Notes: generated from the letters alone by a model not told the origin. Counted from the first letter of the stretch, positions 1-6,373 are shown. The stretch: DNA of 9,513 nt from an uncultured Agathobaculum sp. (GCA_944376955.1 CALWEB010000034.1:1-9513); one strand, 5' to 3'. Translations and numbers: made by a program.

Positions 1-74
1 TGGGGTTGGCGGGGCTCGAACCCACGACCTCTCGCGTGTGAGGCGAACGCTCTGACCAGCTGAGCTACAACCCC
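1..74 (-). tRNA. tRNA-Val (anticodon CAC)
   Basis: On the minus strand the sequence folds as a complete cloverleaf. The 7-bp acceptor stem GGGGTTG/CAACCCC is perfect, with discriminator A at position 1. The D-arm contains AGCTCAGCTGGTCAGAGC. The anticodon stem TTCGC/GCGAG closes the loop CTCACAC, which gives anticodon CAC (reads GUG, valine). The T-arm is GTGGG-TTCGAGC-CCCGC. Whether CCA is encoded cannot be seen because the window begins at the discriminator base. It follows the OadG-like gene by about 60 bp but has its own promoter. Confidence 0.97.
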
Positions 75-117
75 GTTTGTTCGGTTTACCTTATTACTAT
101 ACCAGAAACAAACGGGG
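71..117. repeat. 11-bp inverted repeat spanning the tRNA 5' end and its promoter
   Basis: CCCCGTTTGTT (71-81) is repeated perfectly in inverted form as AACAAACGGGG (107-117), with 25 bp between the arms. The left arm includes the first four bases of the tRNA acceptor stem; the right arm lies in the spacer of the tRNA promoter. In RNA reading through from the OadG-like gene the arms could pair and capture the GGGG 5' end of the tRNA. The tRNA's own transcript would lack the distal arm. No U-tract follows, so it is not a normal intrinsic terminator. Confidence 0.6.
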
Positions 118-124
118 TTTGCAA
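96..124 (-). promoter_or_regulatory. Promoter of tRNA-Val
   Basis: Read on the minus strand there is a -35 box TTGCAA (119-124), a 17-bp spacer and a -10 box TATAGT (96-101). Each box has few mismatches to the sigma-70/SigA consensus. The first tRNA base is at 74, so the primary transcript would carry a 5' leader of about 15 nt to be removed by RNase P. The boxes and spacing are seen; activity is inferred. Confidence 0.75.
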
Positions 125-134
125 GCCCTTTTTT

Positions 135-263
135 TCACTGCTGCTGGTTTTTATCCATCTGGCCGAGCAGTGCCACGATCAGCGCGATCACCGCCAGCAC
201 AGTAAAAATCCCTGCCATGCCCTGCCCGAGCAGCATAATTGCCATCCGTACCGATTCACTCAT
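135..263 (-). CDS. OadG-related small membrane subunit (42 aa)
   Basis: A 42-residue protein beginning MSESVRMAIM. One hydrophobic helix (about residues 13-34, LGQGMAGIFTVLAVIALIVA) is followed by a short polar tail ending DKNQQQ. OadG/gamma subunits of sodium-pump decarboxylases have an N-terminal helix with the pattern GxGMxxVFxxL and a longer hydrophilic, often metal-binding tail; here nearly all of the tail is absent. I chose the start at 263 because AGGAG (272-276) lies 8 nt upstream. A longer open frame reaches 350, but that part overlaps the OadB gene. It begins 16 nt after the OadB stop, so the two are almost certainly co-transcribed and translated in about equal amounts. In larger complexes the gamma subunit helps assemble alpha with beta. 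The family call rests on the helix pattern and the neighbour. Confidence 0.8.
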   Translation of the reverse strand: MSESVRMAIMLLGQGMAGIFTVLAVIALIVALLGQMDKNQQQ

Positions 264-279
264 ATCCAGCGCTCCTTTC

Positions 280-1407
280 TCACATAAAGAACCCAAGGAT
301 GACGCCGCCCGCGACAACCGATGCAATCTGTCCGGCGACGTTCGCACCAACTGCGTGCATCAACAAATGGTTGGTCTTATCCGCTTCTACCCCCAGCTTT
401 TCGATCACGCGCGCGCTCATCGGGAAAGCCGAAATGCCCGCCGCGCCGATCATGGGGTTGACCTTGTTCTTGCAGAACAGGTTGAGGATCTTGGCAAACA
501 GTACGCCGCCGACCGAATCCAGCACAAACGCCACCAAACCAAGGCAAAGAATGATAAGCGTATCCACCGTGACGAACTGCTCCGCACGCATGGAGAACGA
601 AATCGTGATGCCAAGCAGGAGCGTGATCAGGTTTGCCAGTTCGTGCTGCGCGGTCTTGGACAGACTCTCCAACACACCACACTCGCGAATCAGGTTGCCA
701 AACATCAGGAACCCAACGAGCGACACCGACGCCGGTGCCACCAGTCCCGCCACGATCGACACAACGATCGGGAACAGGATACGCGTGCGGCGGCTGACCT
801 TGCCTGCCGCATAGGGCATTTTCATCGCGCGCTCCTTTTTGGTTGTCACCAGTTTAATGGCAAACGGCTGGATGATTGGCACCAGCGCCATATAACTGTA
901 TGCCGCGACCGCGATTGCGCCGACATATTTTGAGCCCAGCACCTGCGAGACCAGAATGGACGTCGGGCCGTCCGCCGCACCGATGATGCCGATGGCTGCC
1001 GCATCGATGATGTCAAACCCGAATGCAGCAGCCGCGATGATGGTCAGGAAAATACCGACCTGCGCCGCTGCGCCGAACAGGAACAACTTGGGGTTGACCA
1101 GCAACGGCCCGAAGTCGATCATCGCACCGATGCCAATGAACAACAGCAGCGGGAACGCCTCGCTGACCTCAATACCGCTTTCAAACAGCCACTGGATGAT
1201 GCCATGTGTCTCGCCCACGCCCTGCGTGATCTGGTCGATCACGCCCGACATAGGCAGGTTGACCAGAATCGCGCCAAAGCCCATCGGCAGCAGCAGTGCC
1301 GGCTCATACTGTTTCTGGATCGCCAGCCAGATCAGCACCCCGCCGACGCCGTACATCACCGCCTGCTGCCACGTCACCGACAGCAGTCCTTCGTATAAAA
1401 ATTCCAT
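280..1407 (-). CDS. Sodium ion-translocating decarboxylase, beta subunit (OadB/GcdB/MmdB family)
   Basis: This is the integral-membrane subunit that couples decarboxylation of carboxybiotin to export of Na+. The protein has 375 residues, usual for the family, and many hydrophobic helices. The conserved GAADGPTS motif is at residues 143-150; D146 matches the essential Na+/carboxybiotin-site aspartate. An MIDFGPLL segment is at 97-104, NPMIGAAGISAFPMSARV at 317-334, and the conserved C-terminal GANVAGQIASVVAGGV at 354-369. The start at 1407 is preferred over the in-frame ATG at 1425: GGAGGGG (1413-1419) lies 5 nt upstream of 1407, and the longer form would run through that site. The substrate (oxaloacetate, glutaconyl-CoA or methylmalonyl-CoA) cannot be told from the beta subunit alone. 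No alpha (carboxyltransferase) or biotin-carrier gene is in the window. The OadG-like gene follows directly, and a long structured leader precedes it. Confidence 0.93.
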   Translation of the reverse strand: MEFLYEGLLSVTWQQAVMYGVGGVLIWLAIQKQYEPALLLPMGFGAILVNLPMSGVIDQITQGVGETHGIIQWLFESGIEVSEAFPLLLFIGIGAMIDFGPLLVNPKLFLFGAAAQVGIFLTIIAAAAFGFDIIDAAAIGIIGAADGPTSILVSQVLGSKYVGAIAVAAYSYMALVPIIQPFAIKLVTTKKERAMKMPYAAGKVSRRTRILFPIVVSIVAGLVAPASVSLVGFLMFGNLIRECGVLESLSKTAQHELANLITLLLGITISFSMRAEQFVTVDTLIILCLGLVAFVLDSVGGVLFAKILNLFCKNKVNPMIGAAGISAFPMSARVIEKLGVEADKTNHLLMHAVGANVAGQIASVVAGGVILGFFM

Positions 1408-1448
1408 ATCGTCCCCTCCCAACATAACGCGCAGCGTTCATGCAATCC

Positions 1449-1481
1449 GTCAAAAGGCAGGACATGCGCCTGCCTTTTGAC
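1449..1481. repeat. Perfect 13-bp hairpin near the OadB ribosome binding site
   Basis: GTCAAAAGGCAGG (1449-1461) and CCTGCCTTTTGAC (1469-1481) are perfect inverted repeats around a 7-nt loop. In the minus-strand transcript this is the last hairpin before the OadB ribosome binding site, about 30 nt away. The A-run and U-run lie inside the stem and are followed by ACGG, so it could be a weak terminator, but a plain structural or processing element fits as well. Confidence 0.7.
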
Positions 1482-1520
1482 ACCCCGACCCAGCGGCCCG
1501 GGGCCGCGTCATTCGGGTAT

Positions 1521-1551
1521 CGAAAACCGGTTTCTGCGGAACCGGTTTTCG
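1521..1551. repeat. Perfect 12-bp hairpin in the OadB leader
   Basis: CGAAAACCGGTT (1521-1532) pairs perfectly with AACCGGTTTTCG (1540-1551) around a 7-nt loop. There is no U-tract on either strand, so it is not an obvious terminator. It is the middle of three tight hairpins downstream of the riboswitch-like fold. Confidence 0.7.
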
Positions 1552-1583
1552 TATATAGGGGACTTGTGAAGTCCCCCATATGC
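1551..1583. repeat. Hairpin in the OadB leader (8-bp perfect stem, extended)
   Basis: GGGGACTT (1558-1565) pairs with AAGTCCCC (1569-1576) around a 3-nt loop. After one mismatch (1557 with 1577) pairing continues for six more base pairs including a G-T wobble (GTATAT with ATATGC), so nearly all of the 33 nt are base-paired. It abuts the next hairpin at 1551. Confidence 0.7.
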
Positions 1584-1586
1584 AAA

Positions 1587-1717
1587 CAGACCTGCGTTTC
1601 CCTTTCGGAAAACACAGGTCTGGTCATTTCAGGCAACAGCCAGAACGGGATCGGATGCCCCGTCATGCTTGTTGGCGATGCCGCGCGGAAGTCCGCGCCG
1701 ACTACTCCCCTTTGTTT
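1587..1717 (-). promoter_or_regulatory. Candidate metal-ion riboswitch with terminator-like hairpin, 5' leader of the OadB gene
   Basis: Read on the minus strand, the transcript expected from the 1724-1753 promoter begins near 1717 and soon reaches GGGGAGTAG (1702-1710). A GC-rich hairpin follows (GCGCGG/CCGCGC, 1683-1698), then GCCAACA (1670-1676), a hairpin ACGGG/CCCGT (1645-1663), and AGACC (1617-1621). AGACC is the 5' side of a long hairpin, CAGACCTG (1615-1622) with CAGGTCTG (1587-1594), that continues inward. From memory, GGGGAGUAG near the 5' end, a later CAACA and a final AGACC that also pairs into a GGUCU hairpin are hallmarks of the yybP-ykoY (Mn2+) riboswitch. The gene behind it is not a usual member of that regulon. 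A Na+-sensing RNA would suit a sodium pump, but I cannot recall its consensus well enough to test. The fold is seen; the class is inferred. Confidence 0.5.
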
Positions 1718-1723
1718 GGCATC

Positions 1724-1753
1724 ATCTTATCATGGCCGGGGCGCCGCTGTCAA
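1724..1753 (-). promoter_or_regulatory. Promoter of the OadB/OadG-like operon
   Basis: On the minus strand a perfect -35 box TTGACA (1748-1753) is followed, after 18 bp, by TAAGAT (1724-1729). The overlapping ATAAGA is an alternative -10 at 17 bp. The start would lie near 1717, giving an untranslated leader of about 310 nt before the ATG at 1407. It sits just after the end of the receptor gene, so the two operons are separable. Confidence 0.7.
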
Positions 1754-1765
1754 CCCTTGTTTGCA

Positions 1766-1785
1766 GGATTTTTTCAACAAAATCC
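1766..1785 (-). terminator. Weak hairpin after the M56 receptor gene
   Basis: GGATTTT (1766-1772) and AAAATCC (1779-1785) form a 7-bp, AT-rich stem 9 nt beyond the receptor stop codon. No run of U follows on the minus strand, so it is a poor intrinsic terminator. It is the only candidate between the receptor gene and the next promoter. Confidence 0.3.
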
Positions 1786-1794
1786 GTGTTTGGT

Positions 1795-4700
1795 TCAGTC
1801 GCTGGATGCGCTGTCTGCGGTCGGCTGCGTGCCAAAGATATCCGGGTTGGCGGCCTTGTGCTGCTGCCACAGCGTGCGCGCAGCCGTATTGTTGCCTGCC
1901 ATCTCCTTTTCCACCGCGTCCGCATCCTGCTGCCAGCGTTTATCCAGCTCGGCCAGAATGCCCTCGGTATATGCACCGTCGCTTTTCGCCAGATACCACA
2001 CCAGTGCTTCCACCGTACACGTCGAAAAGTCGCCCGTCTCCTTGCACATCATATAGGTATAGGGATCAGCGAACCATCCCATGCCATCAAATGCCACTGG
2101 CAAATAGATCGGCTGTGCCACGTCGCCCAGTTGAACCGCTTGCATCGTCAAATCCACCGCGCCATCCGCCCAGCTGTATGTAAAGGTATATCGTTTTGTC
2201 ACCGGATGGACGACAATATCCTCCGCTGTGCCGCCGGACAGACCGAAGATCCACTCTGCTGCCTGCACCGGATCGCGCAGCGCCGTATTTGCAGTATCTG
2301 CAAGAAGTGCTCCCACGCGGGTTTGATCAAACTCCGGCATTCCCAATGTATTTCCATAGCGCAGGTCAAACTTTTCGCGCGAATCGGTCGGTGTGGTCTC
2401 ATCGAGCTGCCATTCCTGACGGATCAGATGATACCCACCGTAAGACGAAGCCTGCACGCTCTGCACCGCGCGGTACGGGCGGTTGTCCGCATCCCACAGC
2501 GCAAACACCACATCCGCGGCATTCCCGCGCACCAGCGTCACACTGTCCTCAACCCAAACCGAACGGTTGCCTGCATAATGGGCCGAGCCGTCCTGCGGCG
2601 CGATGCTTTGCAGATAGGCGGTCATGCGCGCCTGCATCTGCTCGGCGTCCGGTGACACAAGCGAAAAATCACCCGTGCCCAACGCCTGCGCCGCCTGATA
2701 CATTTCGGTATAGGCCGCCGCGATTGCCTCGTCCGACGGGTCATACTGCACATCGGACGCAAACGCCAGGTAATAGGTCAGGCCGTCCCGCTCGGAAAGT
2801 TCTTTGCACGGCACCGGGAAGCCGGCTTCCCAGTCCTCCCCAAACTGCGCTTGCAGCGCCGCGGTCGCCTCCACATGCAGCGTCATCACCACGCCGCCGT
2901 CGGTCGGGTCGTCCGAGAGGCCCGGCAAAGCATTCTTCAATCCGAATTTTGCCACATTGTCCGCGTCCTCCTTGACGTAGCCCTGTCCGACAAACGACTC
3001 AGGCAGCGTCAGCGTATAGCCGTAAGCTACATTGGTGTATGTGCTGGACGTAATCGTGTGGTCTGCCGGTACTGCGACACTCTCAGCCGCCAGCCGGTAA
3101 ACGAAAGCTGCGGTATATTCCTGTACGATGCCGGTATACGCACTGGTACGGTAGGTAACGGTCACGCCGCGGTAGATCTCCGCCGGGAACGTCGAGGACA
3201 GCGCTTCCGCCGTCAAATGCTCGACTTTGTACAAGTACACTGCGCTGCCGCGGCCATACACGTCGGTAAAGCGGATATTGGTCTGCTGCGTCTCCTTGTC
3301 GGTGTATTGCAGCGTGCCGTCCGCGCGGACGACCGCATCGGTCAGCACAGCGTCGGTCTCGGCCAGCTTGCCGTCCACGGGTTCCAGTTTGATGGTCTGC
3401 CCGGCTTCGAGCAGCGGGATGTCGCCGTTTGCGTTCTCAATCGCCTGCGCGATGGTCGCGCCGACGGGCAACTCTCCTTGGCTTGTCGGGTTGTCGCCCT
3501 CGACCAGATAGGCGTGGAAATTCTCGTCGAACTGCGTCGTCAGCCCCACCGGCAGCCAGTAACCGTCTGTTTTGCGCATCTGCACATCGACCGACGGGCT
3601 ATTATCGGTAAAGTGCAGCCGCACGACCGCTTCCATGTCGCCCTCGGAAACCACTTCGCTGGTGAACCAGCGTTCCATCGTGTAGCGGTGCTGATTGCCC
3701 TCGATATTCTCGACATTCTCGCCAAAATAGCTGAAAACAGTCTCAACCGCGTCTTGCACGCGCGTCAGCGTATCAAGGGACGCGCCGTTGAAGTCGTTTG
3801 CGCCTTCCGGGATGGTCGGCCACGGCAGGCCCGAGTCGTAATAAAGTTTAAAAAGATCACTCTTTGTATAATTACTTGCCGCTACCTCGGTGACGCTGTA
3901 AATCACCCGACGACCGCCGGCTTGCGCCGTGGTGATCAGAAAGGCGCTGCGCAGATCGGTCGCACCGCCGCCATACATCTGGAACACGGCGATATACTCA
4001 CCGCCACTCGTCGGCACGAGCGTATAGCCCCGGTAGGACGGGGACGAGCCGCCGTACTTCCAGTTAAAGCCACCGTCGGGCAGCGGCCTGTCGATGCGAA
4101 ATTCCTCCTGCTTCTGCGCGGTCAGGATGGGATAGATGAACTGGCCGCTCTTGTGCGTCACGCCGCGCGCGTACTGCCCCGCGAGGTCAGCGGCGGTGCG
4201 CGCGTTTTTGCCGCCGTCATAGGTGAAGTCTTGCGGCAGCCAGCCCGCGTCGAACTGGTTGACCATCGTGATGGTCACTTCGCTGTAATCGGGGAACATG
4301 ATGGTGACATCCCAGATGTCGTCGCCGACCGTCTGGCCTTTGGACACATTGCCAATGGAAGATGTGGCTTGCAGATGCAGCAGCTCGGTTGCCGCGTCCA
4401 CAGGGTCGCTCCACTTTTGCTGCTGTTCTTCGGTCAGCGCCATGTCGCCAGCCGCAATCGGGTCGGGCAGGCCGAGGTCGTTTTCATACAGGATGCGGAA
4501 CTCGTCGAGCGAGGTCACGCCGTCCGGCGCGACCGGCTCGACCCCTGCGACCTGCCAGCCGTCCGCGCCTTGCTCAAAGGTCAGCTTTTCGCCCGTGCGG
4601 TACGGCACGACCTCGTCCGGCAGGTTGTCGAACCGCACGTCGTACAGCACATAGGTGTCCTTACCATCCAGCTTTACCGTGTAGCCGAGGTTTTCCGTGC

Positions 4701-5805
4701 GCTGCGCCCACTGTTCCGCGAGCGCAAGGCGCGTCTCCTCGGTCAGTTTATCCTTGCTCTCCCCTACCGAAAACGTGCAGCCCAGCGTGCCGACCAACAC
4801 CGCCGCCGCTACGACCAGCGCAATGCCGCGCTTTTTAACTTTTCTGTCAAACAATCCTTCGAAACGTCTCATCAGCGTCTCCTTATCTCCGGTAAAGCAC
4901 GACACCAACGCGCGCTTTTTGACCTGCGCTTCCACCGAACGCAGGATGGTTTCGCCATAAGCGCGGCGCGCAGCCACATCCATGCCACGCACCACCGCGT
5001 CATCGCAGGCCAGCTCAACGTCCTCCTGCGCAAGGCGCGCCAGCAGATGTACCAGCGGGTTGAACCAATGCACCGCCCGCGCCGCGACCAGCGCCAGCTT
5101 GAGCCACAGGTCGCCCCGCTTGTAGTGCGTCAGCTCATGCCGGAAAATGAACACCGCGTCCTGCTCGGACAGCGCTTCGTCCGGCAGATAGAGTGCGGGC
5201 TGCAGGAACCCCGCCAGCATGGGGCAGTCCGCCGCGGACGTGACCCGCAGCGGGATGTCCCGGGTGATGCCGAGCGACCGCTTTTGCTCGTCAAACACGG
5301 CCAGCAGCGTGTCCCCCTCCGCCGGATGGCTGCTTTGTTCCAGCACATAGTGGAATGTCAGATAATGGTACAGCTGCCAAACCGCAAAGGACAGTGCCCC
5401 TATGCCCCACAGCACCAGCAGCACCCATCCGACGTCAAACGTCTGGACTGTTGCCGGACCGTTGGTCCGCTGAAGCGCCTGCGCCTGCTGCTGCGTTACC
5501 CAATGGTCGGTGGTGATCTCACCGTCCAGCTCCAGCACAGGCAGTCCGGCCTGCTCGAGCCGGTCGGGCGTGAAGTCCGTCTGGGTCAGATAGGTCGTGC
5601 GCGGCGCAACCTGCACCGGAGGGTCGGGCAGCGTCAGCTGCACAGGCACCAGCAGGCGCAGCGCGAGCACCGCCCACACCAAGCACATCGCGCGCGCGGG
5701 ATAGCGTTTTTTGAGCGCCTTACGCAGCAAAAACAGCATGAGCGCCACCGCAGACACGGTCAGCCCAACCTGCACAAGCGCCAGCAAAAGTTCGTTGCCT
5801 TTCAT
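1795..5805 (-). CDS. BlaR1/MecR1-type M56 metallopeptidase receptor with a giant extracellular region
   Basis: A membrane-bound zinc protease-receptor partnered with the BlaI-like repressor encoded just upstream. Hydrophobic segments lie at about 5-27, 38-55, 127-143 and 328-343. The M56 zinc site HELTH is at 223-227, with third-ligand candidate E264 in ELACDD. A cysteine after the last membrane helix (GTLGC, C343) resembles a lipobox but lacks the usual -3 residue. Residues 344-1336 should be extracellular. They contain three divergent copies of one module (about 434-529, 648-757, 1143-1245) with the pattern FxLxYxxxLGxP, DPVxAAExxxxL, then GWLP or similar. A segment at about 924-1035 (GYTLTLPESF ... 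DVQYD) looks like a separate beta-rich domain. At 1336 residues it is more than twice the length of BlaR1 (about 600), and no penicillin-binding SxxK domain is apparent. GGAGGGG lies 6 nt before the start. The ligand is unknown. Confidence 0.9.
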   Translation of the reverse strand: MKGNELLLALVQVGLTVSAVALMLFLLRKALKKRYPARAMCLVWAVLALRLLVPVQLTLPDPPVQVAPRTTYLTQTDFTPDRLEQAGLPVLELDGEITTDHWVTQQQAQALQRTNGPATVQTFDVGWVLLVLWGIGALSFAVWQLYHYLTFHYVLEQSSHPAEGDTLLAVFDEQKRSLGITRDIPLRVTSAADCPMLAGFLQPALYLPDEALSEQDAVFIFRHELTHYKRGDLWLKLALVAARAVHWFNPLVHLLARLAQEDVELACDDAVVRGMDVAARRAYGETILRSVEAQVKKRALVSCFTGDKETLMRRFEGLFDRKVKKRGIALVVAAAVLVGTLGCTFSVGESKDKLTEETRLALAEQWAQRTENLGYTVKLDGKDTYVLYDVRFDNLPDEVVPYRTGEKLTFEQGADGWQVAGVEPVAPDGVTSLDEFRILYENDLGLPDPIAAGDMALTEEQQQKWSDPVDAATELLHLQATSSIGNVSKGQTVGDDIWDVTIMFPDYSEVTITMVNQFDAGWLPQDFTYDGGKNARTAADLAGQYARGVTHKSGQFIYPILTAQKQEEFRIDRPLPDGGFNWKYGGSSPSYRGYTLVPTSGGEYIAVFQMYGGGATDLRSAFLITTAQAGGRRVIYSVTEVAASNYTKSDLFKLYYDSGLPWPTIPEGANDFNGASLDTLTRVQDAVETVFSYFGENVENIEGNQHRYTMERWFTSEVVSEGDMEAVVRLHFTDNSPSVDVQMRKTDGYWLPVGLTTQFDENFHAYLVEGDNPTSQGELPVGATIAQAIENANGDIPLLEAGQTIKLEPVDGKLAETDAVLTDAVVRADGTLQYTDKETQQTNIRFTDVYGRGSAVYLYKVEHLTAEALSSTFPAEIYRGVTVTYRTSAYTGIVQEYTAAFVYRLAAESVAVPADHTITSSTYTNVAYGYTLTLPESFVGQGYVKEDADNVAKFGLKNALPGLSDDPTDGGVVMTLHVEATAALQAQFGEDWEAGFPVPCKELSERDGLTYYLAFASDVQYDPSDEAIAAAYTEMYQAAQALGTGDFSLVSPDAEQMQARMTAYLQSIAPQDGSAHYAGNRSVWVEDSVTLVRGNAADVVFALWDADNRPYRAVQSVQASSYGGYHLIRQEWQLDETTPTDSREKFDLRYGNTLGMPEFDQTRVGALLADTANTALRDPVQAAEWIFGLSGGTAEDIVVHPVTKRYTFTYSWADGAVDLTMQAVQLGDVAQPIYLPVAFDGMGWFADPYTYMMCKETGDFSTCTVEALVWYLAKSDGAYTEGILAELDKRWQQDADAVEKEMAGNNTAARTLWQQHKAANPDIFGTQPTADSASSD

Positions 5806-5822
5806 ATCCTACCCCTCCATTC

Positions 5823-6194
5823 CTACCGTCCCTGCGCATCGAGGAAGGCGCGCAGTTCATCGAGGTCGTTTTCGGTCAATGCGCCCGCGTCCGACAGGCT
5901 GGCCATCAGGTTTTTCACCGATCCGCCGCACAGCCGCTCAACAAAGCTGCGGCTCTCGCGCTGCAAGTATTCCTCCTGTGTCACGCGCGGTGTGTACAGG
6001 TTCTGCCGTCCCTCCTTTTCACACGAAAGAAAGCCCTTGTCGCACAGCCGCGACAAAAAGGTTAAAACGCTTGTCGCTTTCCAGTCGCTCGGCACCTTGT
6101 GCTGCACCTGCGCCGCGGTTACGGGCGGCTCAAGCGACCAGACGGCCTGCATTACTTCAAGCTCCGCATCGGGCAGGCGTTTGCTTTTATCCAT
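5823..6194 (-). CDS. BlaI/MecI/CopY family transcriptional repressor
   Basis: A 123-residue winged-helix protein, usual family length. Residues 8-18 (PDAELEVMQAV) match the conserved first helix, and 28-60 (AQVQ ... ATSVLTFLSRLCDKGFLSCEK) the recognition helix and wing. The C-terminal part (about 73-120) is the helical dimerisation region. In S. aureus BlaI the receptor protease cuts at Asn101-Phe102; the aligned place here reads LMASLSDAG (96-104), with Ser99-Leu100, so the canonical site is absent. AGGAGG (6203-6208) lies 8 nt before the start. The receptor gene begins 17 nt after the stop, so they form one operon. Two palindromes in its promoter suggest autorepression. No beta-lactamase or PBP gene is near, so the blaI name would overstate function. 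Confidence 0.92.
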   Translation of the reverse strand: MDKSKRLPDAELEVMQAVWSLEPPVTAAQVQHKVPSDWKATSVLTFLSRLCDKGFLSCEKEGRQNLYTPRVTQEEYLQRESRSFVERLCGGSVKNLMASLSDAGALTENDLDELRAFLDAQGR

Positions 6195-6210
6195 ACCCTC
6201 TCCCTCCTTT

Positions 6211-6226
6211 TTCTACAAATGTAAAA
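6211..6226. promoter_or_regulatory. Proximal BlaI-type operator
   Basis: TTCTACAAATGTAAAA contains TACA-AA-TGTA, the half-site arrangement of known BlaI/MecI operators (TACA-TA-TGTA core). It lies at about +11 to +26 of the predicted repressor transcript, just before its ribosome binding site, so binding would block elongation. It closely resembles the palindrome at 6244-6259. Confidence 0.65.
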
Positions 6227-6242
6227 TCTTCTTTGTGCCTAT

Positions 6243-6271
6243 ATTCTACAATAGTAGAAATTGAAAGTCAA
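6243..6271 (-). promoter_or_regulatory. Promoter of the repressor/receptor operon
   Basis: On the minus strand a -35 box TTGACT (6266-6271), a 17-bp spacer and a -10 box TAGAAT (6243-6248) each match the SigA consensus at five of six positions. The operator at 6244-6259 covers most of the -10 box and half of the spacer, so a bound repressor would exclude RNA polymerase. Confidence 0.8.
6244..6259. promoter_or_regulatory. Promoter-overlapping BlaI-type operator
   Basis: TTCTACAATAGTAGAA has perfect 6-bp arms (TTCTAC/GTAGAA) around AATA. Its left half, TTCTACAA, is identical to that of the operator at 6211-6226. The centres are 33 bp apart, close to three helical turns, so two dimers would lie on the same face of the DNA. 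Confidence 0.7.
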
Positions 6272-6297
6272 GTCATACTTTGTTTACACTTTGAAAA

Positions 6298-6327
6298 TTG
6301 ACAAATACCCCTGTTTTGCGCTATGCT
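6298..6327 (+). promoter_or_regulatory. Promoter of the divergent plus-strand genes
   Basis: A perfect -35 box TTGACA (6298-6303) is followed after 18 bp by TATGCT (6322-6327), a four-of-six match to the -10 consensus. TTATAC just downstream (6327-6332) is an alternative but is spaced too far. The start would be near 6334, about 40 nt before the ATG at 6374. The BlaI-type palindromes lie upstream of this promoter, not in it. Confidence 0.55.
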
Positions 6328-6373
6328 TATACCATAGAAGCACAATCCCCAGACCGACAAAGGAGTCGAACTT

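Noticed and set aside
339..350. An upstream ATG that would extend the 42-residue OadG-like protein to 71 residues
   Set aside because: The extra part overlaps the OadB gene and is not hydrophobic or conserved-looking, whereas the ATG at 263 has AGGAG 8 nt upstream.
217..933. A 238-codon open frame on the plus strand
   Set aside because: It is the complement of the OadB gene and the mini-OadG start, with a highly charged, low-complexity translation.
1449..1583. CRISPR-like repeat array or insertion sequence
   Set aside because: The three hairpins differ in sequence, are not evenly spaced by unique spacers, and there is no transposase or flanking target duplication.
1304..1666. A 120-codon minus-strand frame running through the leader into the OadB gene
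   Set aside because: It covers the structured leader, overlaps the OadB coding region in another frame and has no family motif.
2851..6264. A 1137-codon open frame on the plus strand, antisense to the receptor and repressor genes
   Set aside because: It lies wholly over well-supported minus-strand genes. The translation is rich in Arg, His and Gln with no domain motifs, typical of a GC-rich complementary frame, and I looked for no more than that.
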